From Crenothrix polyspora (lineage in GTDB: Bacteria; Pseudomonadota; Gammaproteobacteria; Methylococcales; Methylomonadaceae), in assembly GCA_945903675.1 (NCBI GenBank), contig CAMDOP010000248.1:1-5284 (forward strand): a stretch of DNA of 5,284 nt, written 5' to 3'. Below are positions 4,748-5,284 of the stretch, one piece after another. Under the pieces are notes generated by a model. The model saw only the letters and a list, made by a program, of their open reading frames with translations. It had not been told where the DNA came from and made no database searches. Every line of letters begins with the position of its first letter. Position 1 is the stretch's first letter. The position numbers and the translations under genes are program-made.

Positions 4748-4927
4748 CTATTTTATTAAATGACTCAATATTGATTTACTACCAAGAGCCTTTATCTGAT
4801 CCATTAACTTCTCTGTTTTCAAATATTCTGGCATCCGATCCCATAGCGTTATCGCTTCAAGTATGTCGGCTGCATCATTAAAGTCGTTATCGTCTAACAA
4901 AGTGAACTCAAATTTCTCTCTGGGCAT
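4748..4927 (-). CDS. Small acidic hypothetical protein, 59 aa
   Basis: ATG at 4927 has GGTGA 7 nt upstream and follows the stop of the preceding gene by 2 nt. The frame ends at TAG 4750-4748, 9 nt before the ATG of the 198-residue gene. The product starts MPREKFEFTLLDDNDFNDAA and continues with a probable helix (ILEAITLWDRMPEYL) and a basic end (KSILSHLIK). It has an acidic first half and no cysteine or membrane segment. The tight spacing on both sides and the good ribosome binding site are the main support. The family is not recognised. Confidence 0.65.
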   Translation of the reverse strand: MPREKFEFTLLDDNDFNDAADILEAITLWDRMPEYLKTEKLMDQIKALGSKSILSHLIK

Positions 4928-4929
4928 CT

Positions 4930-5274
4930 TTAAATCACCGCAAATACTTTATTGACTGCTTGGGTCGCTTCCTGCCTATCTTTTAATTGATGCTCTTGAT
5001 AAGCTATTAACTGACTATCACTAATGTGTGCCTTTATCGCTCTGAGCAGAATCTTTTCTGCCTCTTTAGGGCATCGTAATAATGCGTTAGCTTCACATTT
5101 CCTTGCGCCATATAGTGATAAATAATCTTGGACAGGTTTACTTTTAAAGTCTGGATGGCTTGGCGAGGCTAAATCTTTCCCACTACTCGTTTCCAGTCCA
5201 TCAATCCAAAGTAATCCCAGTTCATCAATATCACTAGCATTGAGTCCGACACGCTCAAAATTTATGTCTGGCAT
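4930..5274 (-). CDS. Hypothetical protein, 114 aa, possibly the C-terminal part of a larger gene
   Basis: The frame ends at TAA 4932-4930. ATG at 5274 is the first start inside the window, but AGG lies only 2 nt before it, too close for a normal ribosome binding site. The frame is also still open to the window edge, so the gene may begin further upstream. Visible pieces are FERVGLNASDIDELGLLWID, KSKPVQDYLSLYGARKCEAN, and a helical C-terminus (KEAEKILLRAIKAHI, then YQEHQLKDRQEATQAV). The order 'hydrophobic start, xLxxxDIxE, variable loop with KPxxxY, YGxRxxExxAL, then AI' recalls the C-terminal tail of large uncharacterised phage-type proteins reading YGxxxxExDAL; this is from memory only. It heads the right-hand operon as seen here. 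Confidence 0.65.
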   Translation of the reverse strand: MPDINFERVGLNASDIDELGLLWIDGLETSSGKDLASPSHPDFKSKPVQDYLSLYGARKCEANALLRCPKEAEKILLRAIKAHISDSQLIAYQEHQLKDRQEATQAVNKVFAVI

Positions 5275-5284
5275 AACCTTTAAA

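Overview
This window looks like an AT-rich accessory or intergenic-rich stretch of a proteobacterial chromosome, most likely gammaproteobacterial. That guess rests on the style of the proteins, the Shine-Dalgarno and terminator signals, and a right-hand gene set of a kind I associate with proteobacteria. The species cannot be told from the sequence. Only one gene has a clear biochemical identity: a 489-residue NAD(P)-dependent aldehyde dehydrogenase on the minus strand at 1974-3443.

Layout. Positions 1-600 are mostly non-coding. They hold two copies (A and B) of a roughly 96-101 bp structured repeat with 13-bp terminal inverted repeats, and a small membrane-protein gene that appears frameshifted and ends inside copy B. 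Positions 616-1545 hold a minus-strand cluster: a short ORF of unknown function with a 14-bp perfect inverted repeat inside it, a 178-residue polytopic membrane protein 2 nt downstream, and possibly a third small membrane ORF. A perfect TTGACA box lies at the head of this cluster, and copy C of the repeat lies just upstream of it. Positions 1720-1973 carry a 40-bp dispersed repeat and two tandem minus-strand terminators for the dehydrogenase gene. A second copy of the 40-bp repeat lies upstream of the dehydrogenase at 3742-3780, in the same orientation, so the dehydrogenase transcription unit is bracketed by imperfect direct repeats.

Positions 3444-4008 contain no convincing gene. Positions 4009-5284 hold a compact minus-strand operon of four small unknown proteins: a possibly partial 114-residue protein, then 59, 198 and 68 residues. 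Gaps are 2 and 9 nt, and the last two genes overlap by 74 nt. Their tight packing and motifs suggest a conserved cassette of phage or mobile-element type, but no function can be assigned from sequence alone.

The most interesting material is the structured repeat family. It has three copies in 1.6 kb, all in one orientation. Helices are kept while loops change, and the non-Watson-Crick pairs are T.G on the plus strand.
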